NCBI GenBank assembly: GCA_945878135.1
Contig: CAMDUL010000001.1
Location: 147,670 to 211,669 of the forward strand
Origin: Chthoniobacter flavus
GTDB lineage: Bacteria > Verrucomicrobiota > Verrucomicrobiia > Chthoniobacterales > JACTMZ01
Direction: 5' to 3'
Length of the DNA: 64,000 nt
The notes under the pieces were generated by a model. It saw only the letters and a list, made by a program, of their open reading frames with translations, was not told the origin of the DNA and searched no databases. This document shows positions 17,664 through 26,527 of the stretch, piece by piece. A program made the position numbers and the translations under genes. Positions within the stretch are counted from its first letter, which is position 1. Every line of letters begins with the position of its first letter.

Positions 17664-17664
17664 G

Positions 17665-17689
17665 CTCCCCGGCCTGCCGCCCCGGGGAG
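17665..17689. terminator. GC-rich hairpin between convergent genes
   Basis: An 8-bp perfect stem (CTCCCCGG / CCGGGGAG) with a 9-base loop fills the 27-bp gap between the channel gene and the convergent oligopeptide-binding gene. It could stop transcription from both sides, but it lacks a T-tract on either strand. Confidence 0.4.
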
Positions 17690-17690
17690 G

Positions 17691-19265
17691 TCAATCCTCC
17701 GCGCTCCGCCAGAACATCGACTTCAGCGGATGCTCGTCGAGCACATTGCCCTCGAGACCCCTGAGCTTGTTTCCATCGTAAAGCTGGATGCCGACATAAA
17801 AATAAAGCGGACAAACCGGCATCTGCTCGCAGACTAGAAGCTTCTCCGCCCTGCGCAGGATTTCATGCCGCTTGGCCGCATCGGTCTCCGCCGCAGCCTC
17901 GGCTATCAGGCCGTCGTAACGCGGATCGCTCCATCCCGTGCGGTTGTTCCCGCCACCGGTGACAAACATGTCGAGAAAGGTGTTGGGATCCGGATAATCC
18001 CCCACCCAACTGGAGCGCGCAATGTCATAATCGAGACGGCTCATCGAGTTGAGATACACCTTCCACTCCTGCCGCAGGAGTTGCACGTTCACGCCCAGCA
18101 ACTGCCGCCACATGCTCTGCAGTTCCACCGCGATGGCTTCGTTCAGTTCGCCCTCGCTGTAAAGGTAGTTGACCATGGGAAAGCCCTCGCCCTCCGGAAA
18201 CCCCGCTTCGGCCAGCAGGCGCCGCGCCTCTTCGATATTGCGTCCGCCACACTCGCCGAACGGCACATAGCCGCCCGCGCCCGGCGGCACGAAGCTGTCC
18301 GCCGGCAATTCCCCCGCCCGCGTGATGCGGTCGACGATGGACTGCTTGTCGATGACCAGACTGAACGCCCGCCGCACCCGCTCGTCCGTGAACGGCCCTT
18401 TCTCGCAATTATAGCGCAGGAAATAGGTGCCGAGAAACGGGGCCGCATGAAAATCGTCCCGCTTCTTGATCTCGCCGAGCAAGGCCGGCGGCACCAGACC
18501 CTTGTCCATCATCAGGTCGGCCTGGCCGCTCGCGTAGAGGTTGAAGGCCGTGTTGGCCTTGCTCACCGGAATGACATCGATGGTTTCCATCGCGACCTTG
18601 TCCGCATTCCAATAGCGGGGATTTTTCCGCAGCCGGATGCGGTCGTTGAGACGCCACGATTCGAGCACGTAGGCACCATTGCTCACCAGGTTGCCGGGCT
18701 TGATCCAATTGTCCCCGTGCCTGGCGATCGCGTGGAGCGGCACCGGCAACAGCGTGACGAACGAGCAGAGATCCAAAAAGAACGGCGTGGGATTTTCCAA
18801 TTCGACCCGCAGCGTGCGGGCATCGGGCGCGGTCACTCCGACCCCTGCGAAGTCGGTCATTCCGCCCTCGTTGAACGCCTTGGCATTTTTGACGTAATGC
18901 AACTGGTACGCGTATTCCGATGCCGTGGCCGGATCGAGGGTCCGCCGCCACGACTCGACAAAATCCCGCGCGGTCAGCGGCGTTCCGTCACTCCAGACAA
19001 GCCCTTCGCGCAGCGTGAAGGTGTAGACCCGGCCGTCCGCGGAAACCTCCCAGTGCTCGGCCATCCCCGGCTGCGGCTTCCCCCTCTGGTCGAAGGTCAG
19101 CAAGCCCTCGAACAACGCATTGGCCACCCGGCCCTCCGGTTGGCCCGTGATCAAGGCCGGGTCGAGCGTTTCGGGTTCCGCGCCGTTGAGAAAAACCAGA
19201 TCGGCCCGCGGCTGCGGCGAGCAACCGCTGCAGAGCAGGAACGCGAACAAAAGCAGAAAAGGCAC
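17691..19265 (-). CDS. ABC transporter oligopeptide-binding lipoprotein (SBP family 5)
   Basis: A 524-residue extracytoplasmic solute-binding protein of the OppA/DppA type. It has a lipoprotein signal (LLLFAFLLCSGCSPQ, lipobox cysteine at about residue 15), the family 5 start EPETLDPALITGQPEGR, and DGTPLTARDFVESWRRTLDP, YVLESWRLNDRIRLRKNPRYW and VRRAFSLVIDK in order. Start is GTG. No permease or ATPase genes are beside it, so it may work with a remote transporter. It is convergent with the channel gene. Confidence 0.9.
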   Translation of the reverse strand: MPFLLLFAFLLCSGCSPQPRADLVFLNGAEPETLDPALITGQPEGRVANALFEGLLTFDQRGKPQPGMAEHWEVSADGRVYTFTLREGLVWSDGTPLTARDFVESWRRTLDPATASEYAYQLHYVKNAKAFNEGGMTDFAGVGVTAPDARTLRVELENPTPFFLDLCSFVTLLPVPLHAIARHGDNWIKPGNLVSNGAYVLESWRLNDRIRLRKNPRYWNADKVAMETIDVIPVSKANTAFNLYASGQADLMMDKGLVPPALLGEIKKRDDFHAAPFLGTYFLRYNCEKGPFTDERVRRAFSLVIDKQSIVDRITRAGELPADSFVPPGAGGYVPFGECGGRNIEEARRLLAEAGFPEGEGFPMVNYLYSEGELNEAIAVELQSMWRQLLGVNVQLLRQEWKVYLNSMSRLDYDIARSSWVGDYPDPNTFLDMFVTGGGNNRTGWSDPRYDGLIAEAAAETDAAKRHEILRRAEKLLVCEQMPVCPLYFYVGIQLYDGNKLRGLEGNVLDEHPLKSMFWRSAED

Positions 19266-19329
19266 CCGTCATTGATGGCCCGATCGTCGCTTGCTGACAA
19301 CCCCCCGATTGATCCCCTATGCTGACCCG

Positions 19330-21012
19330 ATGCCGTCCGACGCTGTCCGCTTCACCGGACTGACCGCCTTTCTCAGCATTGCCTTGGCGCTGGCCGCTTA
19401 TTTTTTCGCCCTCGGCAGCGATCACGCGGCGACCAATGGCGACGAGTTGCTCTACGCGCAAATCACGCGCCTGACCGCGGAGAACGGCCACTGGCTGCCG
19501 TTGCAAAGCGAGGTGGAACGCCACCGCAACACCAAGCCGCCGGCCCTTTTCTGGCAGGGCATTGTTTCCACCGGCTGGGCGGACCACTACAAGCTGTGGC
19601 GTTTGCGCTATCCGAGCGTGCTTTACACCCTAGCTTTGGCCGGTCTGGTCTTCTTGACCGGACGAAAACTCGGCGGCACCGCCTCGACCGGCCTGCTCGC
19701 GGCTCTGGTCTACCTGGCATTCTTCGGCACTTACCGCTACGGGCGCGTCTTCCTCACTTCCGCTCCGGAAACCTTCTGGCTCTTCCTGCCCTTCTGCCTC
19801 CTTCTACTGCGCCGCAGGCCCGTTGCCCCGATCGGCTGGGCCTGGGCCGCCGCTTTCGGGCTGATGTTCGGACTGGCCATGCTCTACAAGTCCTTCGCCC
19901 TCGCGGTTCCGGCCGCCGCGGGGCTGGCTTGGTGGACGCTCGACGCGCGCGGCTACCGGGTGGGAACGTGGCTGAAACACGACGCGCCGCAAATCGTGCT
20001 GGCCGGACTTCTCTCGCTCGGGGTTTTCAGCCTCTGGTATTTCCTCGATCCGCAGCGCCACCTCATCATCGCCGACTTCGTCCTCGACGAGAACGTCGGC
20101 AAGTTCGACACGGAGGGCGAAAACTATTTCGCCAATCTGCTGTGGGGAGGGTCGAGCATCTGGCGCAATGTTGTTTCCTATCCGATCAACGCCGGGCTGC
20201 TCGCTCCTGCGGTCATCGCGGTCTTCGTCCTCGGCTTCTTGCGCCGCAAGGAACAGACCGGGAGCGAGAAACTTCTCTGGTTCTGGCTCATCACCCTCTT
20301 CGCGGTCTTCTCCCTGCCGAACCAACGCGACGAGCGTTACCTCCTCCCGGGCATGCCGGCCCTCGCCGTTCTCTGCGCGCTTTACTGGCCGCGGATTCCG
20401 CTTTGGTTGCTCGGCCTCGGCTTGCTCGCGGTCGGCGTCATTGCCTTCGGCATGGGCTGGGGCGCGCTCCTCCTGACCCGCGACCTCGCCGCCGGCCCGC
20501 TCTATCCGTGGTATTTCTGGGCCTTCCTCGCCGGCCTGATCGCCTTTGTTGTCACCATTCTCTTCCGCCGTGCCCCGATCCGGTCGGCCGTGGTGCCTGC
20601 CATCCTGCTGCTTTACCTGGCTTTCGGGCTGTTTCTTATTCCTTTCGATGGCCCCCGCGGCGCCTTTGATCGCACGGCGCAGGACTTCGCACGCGGCAAA
20701 GCGTTCCCGGCCCCGGTCAACTTCGGTGCGCGCGAAGAGATCTACCGCTTCCTCCTCCCGGGCTCGAATCCCCGGCCTTACAAGATCAAGAACACGCCGA
20801 GCCTCGACGAACTTCGCGCAAACAACGGCCTGTTCATCGTCACGGTGCCGCTGGGCGACCGGACGGTCGAAGCGGATTCGCGCCTGCGGGTCGTCGGGTC
20901 ACGCCTGCAACTCATCGACCGGTTCAACAACGCCGAAACGGTGGACATGCTGCGCGGGAATGTTTCGCGGAATATCTTCAAGGAAGATTTGCTCGTGGAA
21001 GTGAAGCCATGA
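19330..21012 (+). CDS. GT39/ArnT-like membrane glycosyltransferase, copy 1
   Basis: A 560-residue inner-membrane glycosyltransferase of the PMT/ArnT superfamily that uses lipid-linked sugar donors and acts on the periplasmic side. About 12 hydrophobic segments; the first periplasmic loop carries HAATNGDELLYAQITRL (acidic catalytic motif), RHRNTKPPALFWQGI and GRVFLTSAPETFWLF. NQRDERYLLPGMPALAVL is the second conserved block. The real start is the ATG at 19330. It overlaps the next gene by four bases and is clearly a paralogue of it. Acceptor unknown: lipid A, polysaccharide or protein are all possible. Confidence 0.87.
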   Translation: MPSDAVRFTGLTAFLSIALALAAYFFALGSDHAATNGDELLYAQITRLTAENGHWLPLQSEVERHRNTKPPALFWQGIVSTGWADHYKLWRLRYPSVLYTLALAGLVFLTGRKLGGTASTGLLAALVYLAFFGTYRYGRVFLTSAPETFWLFLPFCLLLLRRRPVAPIGWAWAAAFGLMFGLAMLYKSFALAVPAAAGLAWWTLDARGYRVGTWLKHDAPQIVLAGLLSLGVFSLWYFLDPQRHLIIADFVLDENVGKFDTEGENYFANLLWGGSSIWRNVVSYPINAGLLAPAVIAVFVLGFLRRKEQTGSEKLLWFWLITLFAVFSLPNQRDERYLLPGMPALAVLCALYWPRIPLWLLGLGLLAVGVIAFGMGWGALLLTRDLAAGPLYPWYFWAFLAGLIAFVVTILFRRAPIRSAVVPAILLLYLAFGLFLIPFDGPRGAFDRTAQDFARGKAFPAPVNFGAREEIYRFLLPGSNPRPYKIKNTPSLDELRANNGLFIVTVPLGDRTVEADSRLRVVGSRLQLIDRFNNAETVDMLRGNVSRNIFKEDLLVEVKP

Positions 21013-22688
21013 GCATAAGGGAATCGGTCCTTCCGCGCTGGCTCGGGGTGCTGGCCCTCGGCTTCGCCGCTTTTGTCTACCTGCACAACACCGGGAGCGA
21101 ACACGCGGCGACCAACCCGGACGAGTATCTTTACCTGCAGATCGCGCGATTGACCGTAGAGACCGGACAATGGCTGCCCTTGCAGGCGGCCAAGACGGAG
21201 CACCGCAACACCAAGCCACCGGGGCTTTTCTGGCAGGGAATGGCTTCGAGCAATTTCGGGAAAAGCTGGGAACTGTGGCGGTTGCGCCTGCCCAACGCAC
21301 TTTTTTCCATCGCCACCGCGGCCATGGCCTTCCTGCTGGCCCGCCGGATCGCGGGGACGTTTTCCGCGGGTGTGGTCGCGGCGCTGGCCTACCTCGCTTT
21401 CCTCGGCGTCTACCGGCACGGCCGGGTCTTCCTGACCAGCGCACCGGAAACCTTCTGGCTGTTCCTCCCGTTTTTCATCCTCCTCATGCGGCCGCGCGCT
21501 GGTCTCGGTTGGGGGACGGTGCTGGCCTTCGGGTTCATGCTCGGCGCCGGGCTGCTTTACAAATCCTTCGCCATGATCATCCCGTCCGCCGGTGCCCTCG
21601 CCTGGTGGACTCTTGACCAGCGCGGATACCGTCCGGTCGCCTGGCTGCGACGCGATGCGCCCAAGATCGCCGTCCTCACCTTTGTCGCGCTCGCGGTCTT
21701 TGCCCTTTGGTTCCTTCTTGATCCGCAACGGCAGTTCATCCTGCAGGATTTCGTCCTCAAGGAAAACGCGGGCAAGTTCGATCCGCACGAAGCGGGCTAC
21801 CTCGCCACCGCGCTGTGGGGCAAACACAGCATCTGGGCCTACACCCTCGGATGGCTGGCCAATGCCGGACTGGTCGCCCCGGCCGTCCTCGCGATGTTTG
21901 TCCTCGCGTGGCGCGGACGCCGCGCCATGGCACCGTCCGAGCAATTGCTCTGGATCTGGATCATCACCCTTTTTGTTTTCCACCTCCTGCCCAACATCCG
22001 CTACGAACGCTACCTGCTCCCGGCCATGCCGGCCGTGGCCGTGCTCTGCGGCGTTTATTGGCCCCGCCTGCCGCGCGGGATTCATGCGGTGACCCTTGCC
22101 GTTTGCGCCGTGTTGGGGCTCGCCCTTTTGTCGGGCGCGCTCCTCCTCGCCGGCTCGCTCCGCGATTGGTCCGTTTACGGTCTGGCCGACTGGCTGATGC
22201 TCGCTTCCGTTGCCGGTTTCGCCCTCGCCGGGTTGCTCGCGGGAAACCGGACCAGCCTCTTCCCCTTGCCCGCCGTGCTCCTGGTCTATCTCGGCTTCGC
22301 CATTTTCCTTCGTCCCTTCGACGGCCCGCTTGGCGCGTTTCCTCCCGCGGCCGTCGAGGCGGCGCGGGGCCGGAGCGTGGCCGTCCCGTCGCCCTTCATC
22401 GCGCGGGATGAACTTTACCGCTTGCGCCTCCCCGGAGCGGACGTCCGCCGGATCCGGCCGAAGGATTTGGCGAATGCCTTGGCCGGGACGGAAAGCGACC
22501 TGATCATTTTCCCCGTGACTTTGGCTGCGCCGCCCATCGTCCCCGGCTTCCGTGTGCTGGGCAGCCGTTTGCGTCTGAACGACCACTTCAACGCGGAACA
22601 AACCGCCGACCTGCTCCGGGGCAATATCGCGCGGCAGCTTTTCCAGCGCGAACTTCTGGTCGAACGCGTGACCTCAGCCCCGCGTTAA
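21009..22688 (+). CDS. GT39/ArnT-like membrane glycosyltransferase, copy 2
   Basis: A 559-residue paralogue of the upstream gene with the same landmarks in the same order: HAATNPDEYLYLQIARL, HRNTKPPGLFWQGM, RHGRVFLTSAPETFWLFLP, LYKSFAMIIP, FVLKENAGKFD and NIRYERYLLPAMPAVAVLCGVYW. It begins inside the stop of copy 1 (ATGA), so both come from one mRNA. The pair probably arose by tandem duplication and then diverged, which suggests two related acceptors or donors. The 3' end overlaps the convergent membrane-protein gene by 15 bp. Confidence 0.87.
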   Translation: MSIRESVLPRWLGVLALGFAAFVYLHNTGSEHAATNPDEYLYLQIARLTVETGQWLPLQAAKTEHRNTKPPGLFWQGMASSNFGKSWELWRLRLPNALFSIATAAMAFLLARRIAGTFSAGVVAALAYLAFLGVYRHGRVFLTSAPETFWLFLPFFILLMRPRAGLGWGTVLAFGFMLGAGLLYKSFAMIIPSAGALAWWTLDQRGYRPVAWLRRDAPKIAVLTFVALAVFALWFLLDPQRQFILQDFVLKENAGKFDPHEAGYLATALWGKHSIWAYTLGWLANAGLVAPAVLAMFVLAWRGRRAMAPSEQLLWIWIITLFVFHLLPNIRYERYLLPAMPAVAVLCGVYWPRLPRGIHAVTLAVCAVLGLALLSGALLLAGSLRDWSVYGLADWLMLASVAGFALAGLLAGNRTSLFPLPAVLLVYLGFAIFLRPFDGPLGAFPPAAVEAARGRSVAVPSPFIARDELYRLRLPGADVRRIRPKDLANALAGTESDLIIFPVTLAAPPIVPGFRVLGSRLRLNDHFNAEQTADLLRGNIARQLFQRELLVERVTSAPR

Positions 22689-23276
22689 GCGCCGCGCGGC
22701 GGCAACGGCCACCGCGACCAGCGAAACCGCGCCGTAAAGCGGATCGAGCACGTAGTCCCAGAAATTGTGCGATTCCTGCCCGCGGCAGAGGAAGGCCGCC
22801 GATGACGCGGCCAAGACCCAACCGAAACGGTTGCCGCGCCAGACGAGCAAGGCGGACAGCGCCGCGACCGGACCGAACAGCAACAGCGAGCGCGTCCACT
22901 CCAGCCAAGGCCAACCGAGCGAATAGGTGTCGAGGTTGCGCATGCCCAAGCCGAGGGCGCTGGGATAAAGAACAAGCGACGCCGCGGCACCGAAGATCCA
23001 TGCGGCCCGCCATTCGCGCGGACGGAAAATCGTGCCGCCGCCCGCCCGCTGCAGGATGGAAACCGCGAGCAACGCGACCAGTGGCACGCTGAGATTGGGG
23101 GTGAGGCCGCTCAGCCAGTAGCGGGGCACTTGACCGAAAAACGGGATCACGCTGACCGCAACCGCGCCAAAGGCGGCGAGCAGGAACCAGCGCCCTCCAC
23201 GTCCCAAACGCTGGATGCTCCACAAGACGAGGAGAAACAGCCCCGCCGCATTCCACCAGAACGCCGCTACGCTCAT
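22674..23276 (-). CDS. Hypothetical multi-pass membrane protein
   Basis: A 200-residue protein with about six hydrophobic segments. It begins MSVAAFWWNAAGLFLLVLW; the start overlaps the stop of the sialidase-like gene by four bases (ATGA), so it is translated with it. A conserved-looking loop (CRGQESHNFWDYVLDPLYG) lies near the C-terminus. No family recognised. The track's 258-aa version reads back into the sialidase-like gene and was shortened. Confidence 0.72.
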   Translation of the reverse strand: MSVAAFWWNAAGLFLLVLWSIQRLGRGGRWFLLAAFGAVAVSVIPFFGQVPRYWLSGLTPNLSVPLVALLAVSILQRAGGGTIFRPREWRAAWIFGAAASLVLYPSALGLGMRNLDTYSLGWPWLEWTRSLLLFGPVAALSALLVWRGNRFGWVLAASSAAFLCRGQESHNFWDYVLDPLYGAVSLVAVAVAAARRLTRG

Positions 23277-24436
23277 CGCGGCACCTCCGGTGTCTGTGCC
23301 TCGATCCACGCGGTGTTGAACTCGGCATAGACCAGACGCGTGCCGCGCGCGGAATAGAGCATGCGCACACGCCCGTCGCGGCCGAGGATCAGGTAAGGGT
23401 AGTCGAAATTTTCCCCGCGCTCCTCCGCCAGCGTGGCGACATAGCGCCATGTCACCCCGTCATCCGCCGAAATGGCCAGGCGCAAATTCTCCCGCTTGCG
23501 GTCGGACGAGTCGTTGACCGCGCAGAGCAACCGGCCGTCGGGCAGGCGCAGGGCGCAGACGCCGGAATCGACATTGGGCAGGTCCGACGCGCGACCTTCG
23601 CTCCAAGTGCGGCCGCGGTCGGAAGAACCGGCGAGGAAGACGCGCCCGGTTCCGCTGTCGTCGCGGTAAAAAGCCAAACCGCGTTCCGGGGACAAGGCCA
23701 CGACCGAAGGTTGGAAGACCGACATGCCATCCGCCATGCGGGAGACCGCCGCGGTGGCCGCGGAGTTTTCGGGCCGAAGCCACAGGATCTCGGGGAAGCG
23801 GCCGAGGAATTCCTCGTAAACCGGCACGGCCCACCCGCCGCCGGCCAGAGGCACCGGCGGATTGCGCGGCAGTGCGCTTAGGTTGGCCAGCGGGTTGAGA
23901 GTGAGCTTCTCCGGCGGCGTCCACGTCGCCCCGCCGTCCGTCGACCAGGCAAGATTGATCGAGCTGCCCGACCATTTGCCCGCGGCGATCGAAACAAAGA
24001 GCAAACCGAGCCTCCCCGAATCGTCGGCCAGCAGGAGGGGATTGCCGAGGGAATGCACGTGGCGCCGCAGCGAGGCGGCAACCGCTTCGCGGCGGAAGAC
24101 GGCCCGCGGATCGGACCATGCTCCGCCGACGTCCCGGGTCGCCAGTTGGATGGCGACATCGCTTGCCCCCTCGCCGCTCCCCGCATACCACGCGGCGACC
24201 AGGCGTCCGTCAGGCTGCTCGACCAGCGTGCCCGCGTGGACTTTGCGTTCGGTCGAAGCGGGATTGATTGTTTCCGTCGCAAAAAACGGGACAGCTTCGC
24301 GGTCCCCCGCTGCAGGAAGGGCAAAGCCGGGGAACGACGCCGCGGCTTCGTCCCTCGCCAACCACCACGGAGCCAGGACCACGCCCCCGGCGAGCAAGGC
24401 GAGCAAGAGGCGCGGTGCGGATGATGGGGCCGGCAT
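23273..24436 (-). CDS. Sialidase-like (BNR/Asp-box) beta-propeller protein
   Basis: A 387-residue secreted or membrane-anchored six-bladed propeller protein. An N-terminal hydrophobic stretch (LLLALLAGGVVLAPWW) serves as signal. Three Asp-boxes are clear: STDGGATW, SSDRGRTW and SADDGVTW, and the N-terminal HAGTLVEQPDGRLVAAWYAGS opens the fold as in exo-alpha-sialidases. The Arg triad cannot be confirmed by eye, so the protein may be a sialidase or another propeller glycosidase or binding protein. It lies in an operon with the small membrane protein and ends near the glycosyltransferase pair. Confidence 0.8.
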   Translation of the reverse strand: MPAPSSAPRLLLALLAGGVVLAPWWLARDEAAASFPGFALPAAGDREAVPFFATETINPASTERKVHAGTLVEQPDGRLVAAWYAGSGEGASDVAIQLATRDVGGAWSDPRAVFRREAVAASLRRHVHSLGNPLLLADDSGRLGLLFVSIAAGKWSGSSINLAWSTDGGATWTPPEKLTLNPLANLSALPRNPPVPLAGGGWAVPVYEEFLGRFPEILWLRPENSAATAAVSRMADGMSVFQPSVVALSPERGLAFYRDDSGTGRVFLAGSSDRGRTWSEGRASDLPNVDSGVCALRLPDGRLLCAVNDSSDRKRENLRLAISADDGVTWRYVATLAEERGENFDYPYLILGRDGRVRMLYSARGTRLVYAEFNTAWIEAQTPEVPR

Positions 24437-24439
24437 AGT

Positions 24440-26431
24440 TCAGAGAATTTCCACCGGACACTCCGGCAAGGCCTGCAGAAACGCGCGGCCGTAGGCTTTG
24501 GTCACCACGCGGTTGTCGAGGAGGACGACGATGCCCTCGTCCGAGGCGGTGCGGATGAGGCGCCCGACGCCCTGGCGGAGTTTGAGGATGGCCTCGGGGA
24601 GCGAATATTCCGGGAAAGGATCCCCGCCCCGCGCCTCGATTTGCTCGAGCCGCGCCTCGACCAGGGGATTGTCCGGCACGGCGAAGGGCAGGCGCGTGAT
24701 GATGACATTGCGCAGGGCCTCGCCGGGGACGTCCACCCCGCTCCAGAAACTGTCCAACCCGAAGAGCACGGAATTTTCCTCGCCCCGGAAATCCTCCACC
24801 ATTTTGTGCCGCGATCGGTCCGCCCCCTGCACGAGCAACGGCCATCCTTTGTCCGCAAAAAAGCCCTCCATCTTGGCCGCGAGGCTCCGCATGAGCCGCG
24901 CGTTGGTGAAAAGCACGAAGGCATGGCCGGACGTTTCGGCGGTGAAATGACGGATCCATTTCTCCAACTCGGCCTCGTAATCGGCCGCCCGCGGGTCGGG
25001 CATCTTGCGCACCACCTTGATCTTCATCTGCCGCGCGTAGTCGAACGGACTGCCGATCTGCACCGCCTCGGCCTCGTCCGCGCCGACCCGTTCGCGGAAA
25101 TAGAGCAGATCCGGACGCCCGACCGAAAGTGTCGCGCTGGTCAGCACAGCGGTGGTTTCGTCGCGGAACAACAACTGCCGCAGCTCCCCGGCCAGATCGA
25201 CCGGCGTGACATGCGCGGTGGTGAATTGGTCGCGGCGCCCGGTCAGCGAGGCCCAGTAAACGCTCTCCTCCGCCTGCTGGTCGGTGAAGACGGGCACGCC
25301 TTCGACGAAGGCCTGCAGGCGCAGGGACGCTTCCCCCGCCTCGGCCCGCAGGTCCTCCCCGGCCTCCGCGCACGCGTCCTTGAGCGCCTGCCGCACCTCC
25401 TGCAGGCGCCGCACCAGATCGACCGGCAGGTCCAACGGCTGCCGCACGCGCACTTCCTTGCCCTTGCTGAAATTGCAGGCGTTGGTCAGCGCCGCGAAAA
25501 AGCGCTCGCCCTCGTCGAGCCCGGCGGCCACCGCGGCGGCGCCCGGCTTCGATTTCAAAGCGGCGAAAAGCCCCTTCTTCGTGCGCGGATGCCACAAACG
25601 CTGCAACGCGTAGCGCAGTTCGTATTGGGAGAGCCGGATCCCGAGGTGCTTGGCCGCCACGCTCTCGATGGTGTGCGCTTCGTCGATGACCAGAAAGTCG
25701 TTCGGATAAAGGTAACCGGGGCCTTCCTCGGAGAGCGGGTCGCGTCCGCCGAGCAAAATAAAGAGCAGACTATGGTTGAGCACCACGACGTCGGCCGCGT
25801 CGATGCGCCGCCGCGCCTGCTGATAGAAACAGCGCGGGCCGTCCTTCCCGCCGCAGGTGCGCTGCGTGCAAATGCCGCCCTCGCTGCAGACCAGATTCCA
25901 CACCGCGGGGTCCGGCAAGGGATCGAGGTCGGCCAGCGATCCATCGCGCGTCCGCCGGCTCCAATCGAGGATGCGCTCCAGCTCGACAGTCTCCGTGCTG
26001 GTGAAAAGCTCGGCCCGGTTTTCCAGGGCCTTGTGCAGGCGGCGCGGACACAGGTAATTCTGCCGTCCCTTGAGCAAAGCCGCGTCGAATTCGACCGGCA
26101 GCAACTTGGCCACCAGCGGGAGGTCTTTGTAGAGCAGTTGTTCCTGCAAGTTGATCGTGTGGGTGGAAATGATCGCCTTGCGTCCGGCTTCCGCCGCGGC
26201 CAGCACGGCCGGCACGAGGTAGGCCAGCGACTTGCCCGTGCCGGTGCCGGCCTCCACGACCAGATGACCGCTCCGCGCTAGGGTGGCCGCCACGTGCTGC
26301 GCCATGAGCAGCTGCTGCGGACGGAATTCGTAATTGGCCGCCCCCGAAAGAAGCCCTCCGGGGGAGAAAATATCCTCCATCCGCGCGCCGGGGCCCGTCC
26401 GCGCCCCTCCCTCCGGGACGAGCGAAATCAT
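24440..26431 (-). CDS. ATP-dependent DNA helicase, DinG/XPD type
   Basis: A 663-residue superfamily 2 helicase. Walker A is VVEAGTGTGKSLAYL, the DEAH box is FLVIDEAHTIES, and motif VI is LRQGVGRLIRT. Cysteines spaced as in an XPD-type 4Fe-4S domain sit between motifs I and II (LVCSEGGICTQRTC and GPRCFYQ). Such helicases unwind R-loops, G-quadruplexes or forked DNA. The track ORF of 1088 aa adds an antisense shadow of lptF; I use the ATG at 26431, while the ATG at 26380 (MEDIFSPGGLL) is an alternative 17 residues shorter. Confidence 0.9.
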   Translation of the reverse strand: MISLVPEGGARTGPGARMEDIFSPGGLLSGAANYEFRPQQLLMAQHVAATLARSGHLVVEAGTGTGKSLAYLVPAVLAAAEAGRKAIISTHTINLQEQLLYKDLPLVAKLLPVEFDAALLKGRQNYLCPRRLHKALENRAELFTSTETVELERILDWSRRTRDGSLADLDPLPDPAVWNLVCSEGGICTQRTCGGKDGPRCFYQQARRRIDAADVVVLNHSLLFILLGGRDPLSEEGPGYLYPNDFLVIDEAHTIESVAAKHLGIRLSQYELRYALQRLWHPRTKKGLFAALKSKPGAAAVAAGLDEGERFFAALTNACNFSKGKEVRVRQPLDLPVDLVRRLQEVRQALKDACAEAGEDLRAEAGEASLRLQAFVEGVPVFTDQQAEESVYWASLTGRRDQFTTAHVTPVDLAGELRQLLFRDETTAVLTSATLSVGRPDLLYFRERVGADEAEAVQIGSPFDYARQMKIKVVRKMPDPRAADYEAELEKWIRHFTAETSGHAFVLFTNARLMRSLAAKMEGFFADKGWPLLVQGADRSRHKMVEDFRGEENSVLFGLDSFWSGVDVPGEALRNVIITRLPFAVPDNPLVEARLEQIEARGGDPFPEYSLPEAILKLRQGVGRLIRTASDEGIVVLLDNRVVTKAYGRAFLQALPECPVEIL

Positions 26432-26527
26432 GGCGACCCGCCCCGGACGCCGCGGGGAATGACATTGATGCCCGCCGCCGGCTGCGGGATAATGCGCGAT
26501 CCGGCCCCGACCGGACGGTGCTGTCCG

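Noticed and set aside
20778-22601. 607-aa minus-strand ORF under the second GT39 gene
   Set aside because: Low-complexity charged sequence; the plus strand has a full transmembrane glycosyltransferase.
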